This document shows, one piece after another, positions 5,969-8,529 of a stretch of DNA of 8,529 bases. The stretch is taken from assembly GCA_016870235.1 (NCBI GenBank), contig VGCB01000085.1, positions 1-8,529 of the forward strand. The letters run 5' to 3'. This stretch comes from Actinomycetota bacterium. GTDB taxonomy: Bacteria > Actinomycetota > Thermoleophilia > Gaiellales > Gaiellaceae. The stretch's first letter is position 1. Each line of letters starts with the position of its first letter. Under the pieces are notes generated by a model. It searched no databases. It had not been told where the DNA came from and was given only the letters and a program-made list of their open reading frames with translations. Position numbers and translations under genes: made by a program.

Positions 5969-6625
5969 TCACGCGCCGGGCCGCTCGTGCAGGCCCGCCG
6001 CCGCGAGCAGCCGCTCGACGAACTGCGCCTCGGGGACGCGCCCCGCCCAGGCCGGCCTGCCGTCGACGACGATCGCGGGAACCCCGTGCACGCCGTGCCT
6101 GTCGGCGCGCAACGGGAACTCGGACGCCTCGATCGCCTCTGCCCGGATGCGGTCGCTCGCGACCGCGCATCGGTAGGCCAGCAGCACGGCCGGCGGGCAG
6201 TGCGGTCAGGTCGGCGTCACGTAGACCTCGAGCAGGACGTCGCGGTCGAGGCACGCGAGCGCCTCGAGCGAGGCCGGCGCGAGCGAGGAGCCAGAACGCC
6301 CGGTCTCCGCGATCCCGTGCACGAGCGAGGTCAGCTCGTACCCCCACGGCGTGCCGAGGAACGCGATGCGCTCGCCGATTCCCGTTCGCGGATACGGCCC
6401 CGGAGCGGCGTGCTCGACGACCTCGAGCTGCACGCGCCCCGCGAGACCGCAGATCTCCTCGACGACCGCGCGCGTCGTCTCGCCCGGCTCGAGCTCGCGG
6501 CCACCGCCCGCGAGCAGGGTCACGGGCGACTCTGACGGCCCCAGGTCGAGCCGCACCGGCACGTCGTGCTCGAGCCCGGCGAGCAGCTCGCGGATCGCTT
6601 CTCGATCCGAGCTCGAGAGGCTCAT
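5969..6625 (-). CDS. Glutaredoxin-like protein disulfide oxidoreductase (PDO), probable selenoprotein with in-frame UGA at codon 140
   Basis: A two-domain thioredoxin-fold oxidoreductase, 218 residues if the TGA at 6208-6206 is read as selenocysteine; this equals the family's usual length (about 220-240). The N-terminal domain (about 20-110) ends in the family signature AFLGTPWGYELTSL and has lost its own CxxC. The C-terminal domain runs EVYVTPT-U-PHCPPAVLLAY, then EASEFP (167-171) and the cis-proline loop GVHGVPAIVV (Pro183). Homologs have TPTCPYCP at the active site, so the TGA occupies the nucleophilic Cys position: U140-P-H-C143. The frame is unbroken and conserved on both sides. It would reduce, form or isomerise disulfides in the cytoplasm. 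ATG 6625 overlaps the stop of the M32 gene as ATGA; AAGGTGG about 13 nt upstream may be a ribosome binding site. Alternatives are a nonsense mutation or a base error. Sec machinery genes are not in the window. Confidence 0.88.
6166..6205 (-). promoter_or_regulatory. Candidate bacterial SECIS hairpin after the in-frame UGA
   Basis: Immediately 3' of the UGA the mRNA can form an outer stem of five pairs (6204-6200 with 6166-6171, one bulged A at 6170) and an apical stem GGCC/GGCC (6191-6188 with 6179-6176). The 8-nt apical loop (6187-6180) begins with G, 19 nt after the UGA. Bacterial SECIS elements are stem-loops at about this distance with a G early in the loop. The internal loop is large and the DNA very GC-rich, so chance folding is possible. 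Confidence 0.4.
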
Positions 6626-8112
6626 GCGTGCAGAGACGCCACCTTGTCGCGCAGGTAGCGCAGGTAGGGCTCGGGGTCGATCTCGGGCGAGCCCGTAAGC
6701 CGCTCGAGCGTCTCCTTCGGCGTGAGCTTGCGGCCGAGGCTGTAGAGGTTCTCGCGCAGCCAGTGCGACAGCGGCGTCAGCTCCCCGGCGGCCATCTGCG
6801 CGTCGAGGTCGGGAAGGGCGTCGCGCACCACCTGCCAGATCTGCAGCGAGATCACGTTGCCGAGCGCGTAGGTCGGGAAGTAGCCCATGCCGCCGCCCGA
6901 CCAGTGGACGTCCTGGAGGACGCCGTGCGCGTCGTCGGGGACGTCGACGCCCAGCAGCTCCTTCGTGCGGACGTTCCACACCTCGGGCAGGTCCTCGAGC
7001 TTGAGCGAGCCCTGGATGATCTCCTGCTCCAGCTCGAATCGGAGGATGATGTGCAGCGAGTACGTCGTCTCGTCCGCGTCGACGCGGATCAGCCCGGGCT
7101 CGGCGCGGTTGATCGCACGGACGAAGTCCGGGAGCTCGACGGAGCCGAGCTGCTCGGGGAACGTCCGCCGGAGATCCGGGTACCAGTGCGTCCAGAAGGG
7201 CTCGGAGCGGCCGACGAGGTTCTCCCACGTCCGGCTCTGGGACTCGTTGAGGCCGAGCGACGGGGCGCCGCCGAGCGACGTGCGCTGCAGCCCGTCGGCG
7301 ATCCCGTGTGCGTAGAGCCCGTGGCCCGCCTCGTGCAGGGTCGACCAGACCGACTCGAGATCGTCGTCGCGGTAGCGCGTCGTCAGCCGGACGTCGCGGT
7401 TCGAGAACGAGGTGCAGAAGGGGTGCACGGTCGGGTCGAGCCGCCACGTCCCGTCCTCGAAGCCGAGGGTCGTCAGGACGCGGTCGGCGAAGGCCCGCTG
7501 CCGATCGATCGGGAAGGAGCCGTTGAGGAACGAGGCGTGGACCGGCTCGGCGTCGCGCACGATCTCGGCCAGCGCGGGGCCGAGCACGCCGAAGACCTCG
7601 CTGACCTCGGCCGTCGTCATCCCGGGCTCGTAGTCGTCGAGCAGCGGCGTGTAGGGGGAGTCGGCCTCCTCGAAGCACTCGACGTACCGGCGCTTGAGGT
7701 CGACGTTCGTCCGGAGGTACGGGAGGAAGCTCGCGAAGTCGCTCCGCGCGCGCGTGTCGACCCAGGCAGCGTGTCCGAGCGCCGCGGCCCGCGTCATCTC
7801 GACCCGCAGCTCGGTCGGGACGCGACGGCTCTTGATCCAGTCGCGCCGTGTCACCCGGATCAGGGCGGCCTCGTCGCTGTCGTAGGGAAGCACGTCCTCG
7901 AGGGGTCGGAGCCGCTCGAGGAGGAAGCCGACCTCGGGCTCGATGAAGGCGTCGTGGGCGATCCGGCCGAGGGTGGCGAGCATCTCTGCCCGCGCCTCCG
8001 CTCCGCGCGGGGGCATCGTCACGCGCTGATCCCAACCGAGCACCCCCGCGGCTCGGTTCAGGTCGGAGATCTCGGCAAGCCGGTCCCGCAGGGTTCGTAG
8101 GTCCTTGTCCAT
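6622..8112 (-). CDS. M32-family metallocarboxypeptidase (carboxypeptidase Taq type)
   Basis: A 496-residue zinc carboxypeptidase of peptidase family M32 (Thermus aquaticus carboxypeptidase, about 510 residues), releasing C-terminal residues from peptides in the cytoplasm. Essentially every family motif is visible: HPF (230-232), DVRLTTR (240-246, the DxRxT motif), the zinc motif HEAGH (260-264), the third-ligand segment NESQSRTWEN (Glu290), IRVDADE (342-348) and LQDVHWSGGG (399-408). The N-terminal half is the usual long helical region that caps the active-site groove. There is no signal peptide. ATG 8112 begins 6 nt after a -10-like TAGTGT, implying a leaderless mRNA. The stop overlaps the PDO start as ATGA, so the two proteins are co-translated. 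The upstream decarboxylase lies 65 nt away on the same strand. Confidence 0.97.
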   Translation of the reverse strand: MDKDLRTLRDRLAEISDLNRAAGVLGWDQRVTMPPRGAEARAEMLATLGRIAHDAFIEPEVGFLLERLRPLEDVLPYDSDEAALIRVTRRDWIKSRRVPTELRVEMTRAAALGHAAWVDTRARSDFASFLPYLRTNVDLKRRYVECFEEADSPYTPLLDDYEPGMTTAEVSEVFGVLGPALAEIVRDAEPVHASFLNGSFPIDRQRAFADRVLTTLGFEDGTWRLDPTVHPFCTSFSNRDVRLTTRYRDDDLESVWSTLHEAGHGLYAHGIADGLQRTSLGGAPSLGLNESQSRTWENLVGRSEPFWTHWYPDLRRTFPEQLGSVELPDFVRAINRAEPGLIRVDADETTYSLHIILRFELEQEIIQGSLKLEDLPEVWNVRTKELLGVDVPDDAHGVLQDVHWSGGGMGYFPTYALGNVISLQIWQVVRDALPDLDAQMAAGELTPLSHWLRENLYSLGRKLTPKETLERLTGSPEIDPEPYLRYLRDKVASLHA

Positions 8113-8124
8113 GGATCCACACTA
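8113..8124 (-). promoter_or_regulatory. -10 element TAGTGT for the M32-PDO operon
   Basis: TAGTGT (8124-8119, minus strand) is followed by exactly 6 nt and the ATG at 8112, the same arrangement as at three other starts in the window. A T-rich TTTTCG sits about 17 nt further upstream and could be a weak -35. Confidence 0.52.
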
Positions 8125-8148
8125 GACGAAGGCGACGGGCACGAAAAG

Positions 8149-8165
8149 TTGTCCGTTTTGGACAA
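8149..8165. repeat. Perfect inverted repeat TTGTCC-N5-GGACAA, candidate operator
   Basis: A perfect 6-bp inverted repeat with a 5-nt GTTTT spacer lies in the 65-nt gap between the decarboxylase stop and the M32 start, about 37-53 nt upstream of the M32 start codon, just upstream of the -35 position. The A/T-rich centre in GC-rich surroundings and the 17-bp footprint suit a dimeric regulator. On the minus strand it is followed by CTTTT, so a weak terminator for the decarboxylase is the alternative; the stem is short for that. I cannot name the regulator. Confidence 0.5.
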
Positions 8166-8177
8166 GCATCGCCGCCA

Positions 8178-8529
8178 TCAGGCCGTCGCGGCGGCCGCGA
8201 ACGCGGCGATCGTCCGCTCGACGTCGCGCTCGCTCGTGCGCCAGTTCGAGACCGAGACGCGGATCGCGGCGGTTCCCTCCCACGTCGTCGCGCTCGGGTA
8301 CGCCTCGCCGCTCGCGTGGACGCGGGCGAGCACGTCGCGGGTCTGCGCGTCGTCCGCGAACGTGACGAGGACCTGGTTGAGGACGACGTCGTTCAGGATC
8401 GTGCTGCCGGGGATCCCGGCGAGCCCGTCGGCGATCGCCCGCGCGTGCCGGCAGCAGCGCTCGACGAGCTCGGCGACCCCCGTCCGACCGAGCGAGCGGA
8501 GCGCCGCGTACACGGGGACGCCGCGCGCG
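8178..8529 (-). CDS. PLP-dependent group II decarboxylase, C-terminal part (5' end beyond window)
   Basis: The last ~117 residues of a pyridoxal-phosphate-dependent decarboxylase of the aromatic-L-amino-acid/glutamate decarboxylase (group II) fold. The visible segment is the small C-terminal domain: VYAALRSLGRTGVAELVER after the active-site region, ILNDVVLNQVLVTF, then AIRVSVSNWRTSERDVERT, a closing pattern typical of this family. The frame is open to the window edge (RGVPV precedes VYAALRS), so the GTG at 8513 is internal and the PLP lysine lies outside. Substrate cannot be inferred from this part. The M32 gene follows 65 nt downstream in the same direction but has its own promoter. Confidence 0.85.
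   Translation of the reverse strand, partial: ARGVPVYAALRSLGRTGVAELVERCCRHARAIADGLAGIPGSTILNDVVLNQVLVTFADDAQTRDVLARVHASGEAYPSATTWEGTAAIRVSVSNWRTSERDVERTIAAFAAAATA

Noticed and set aside
5969..6187. A separate 72-residue protein starting at GTG 6187
   Set aside because: It begins inside the active-site helix of a thioredoxin fold, directly after the U-P-H-C position. It is better explained as the continuation of the gene starting at 6625.
5956..8100. A very long open frame on the plus strand across the peptidase and PDO region
   Set aside because: It is rich in Arg/Pro/Ala runs with no recognisable domain and lies opposite two genes with complete family motifs. Long antisense frames are expected in DNA this GC-rich.
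6206..8122. A 638-residue minus-strand protein ending at 6206
   Set aside because: Only the last 139 residues before the TGA are real (PDO N-terminus). The rest is an out-of-frame shadow of the M32 peptidase.
8113..8177. SigR-type promoter for the M32-PDO operon
   Set aside because: No GGAAT-N18-GTT arrangement occurs on the minus strand upstream of 8112, so membership in the sigma factor's regulon is not supported by this sequence.

Overview
The window is uniformly GC-rich, coding-dense DNA with many GTG starts and 4-8 nt gene overlaps. The gene set (SigR-type ECF sigma factor with a zinc anti-sigma protein, M32 carboxypeptidase, two-domain protein disulfide oxidoreductase, probable leaderless genes) suggests an actinobacterium, perhaps of the Thermoleophilia/Gaiellales type. 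That placement is inference from gene content and style. No rRNA, tRNA, CRISPR array or mobile element was seen.

Layout, left to right. (1) The 3' part of a PotD-like ABC-transporter binding protein enters from the left (+) and converges on a patatin-like lipase gene (-). (2) The lipase and a small cysteine-containing protein of unknown function (+) diverge from a very short intergenic segment that reads as a -10 element on both strands. (3) On the + strand follow a single-domain heavy-metal-binding (HMA) protein, an ECF sigma factor of SigR/SigH type, and its small zinc-type anti-sigma factor, overlapping by GTGA. A sequence matching the SigR/SigH promoter consensus (GGGAAT-N18-GTTT) lies just upstream of the sigma gene, suggesting autoregulation by thiol-oxidative stress. 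(4) A minus-strand operon, read right to left, contains an amidohydrolase with a helical C-terminal extension, a lipoprotein cyclophilin-type prolyl isomerase and a MobA/MocA-like nucleotidyltransferase. All junctions overlap. (5) A second minus-strand operon contains an M32 metallocarboxypeptidase followed, with an ATGA overlap, by a two-domain glutaredoxin-like protein disulfide oxidoreductase (PDO). (6) The 3' end of a PLP-dependent group II decarboxylase lies at the right edge.

The most striking observation is in the PDO gene. Its frame is interrupted by one TGA exactly where the family has the first, nucleophilic Cys of its C-terminal CPxC active site. The frame continues for 78 further codons of well-conserved PDO sequence. 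This is best read as selenocysteine (U-P-H-C), giving a 218-residue selenoprotein. A plausible but modest hairpin follows the UGA. A conventional annotation would split or truncate this gene.

A second theme is promoter architecture. Four genes have a -10-like hexamer followed by exactly 6 nt and then the start codon, which implies leaderless mRNAs. The sigma gene instead has a SigR-type promoter and a short leader. The SigR-type regulator, the PDO and the metal-binding protein hint at redox and metal homeostasis, but nothing in the sequence shows that the PDO operon belongs to the sigma regulon.
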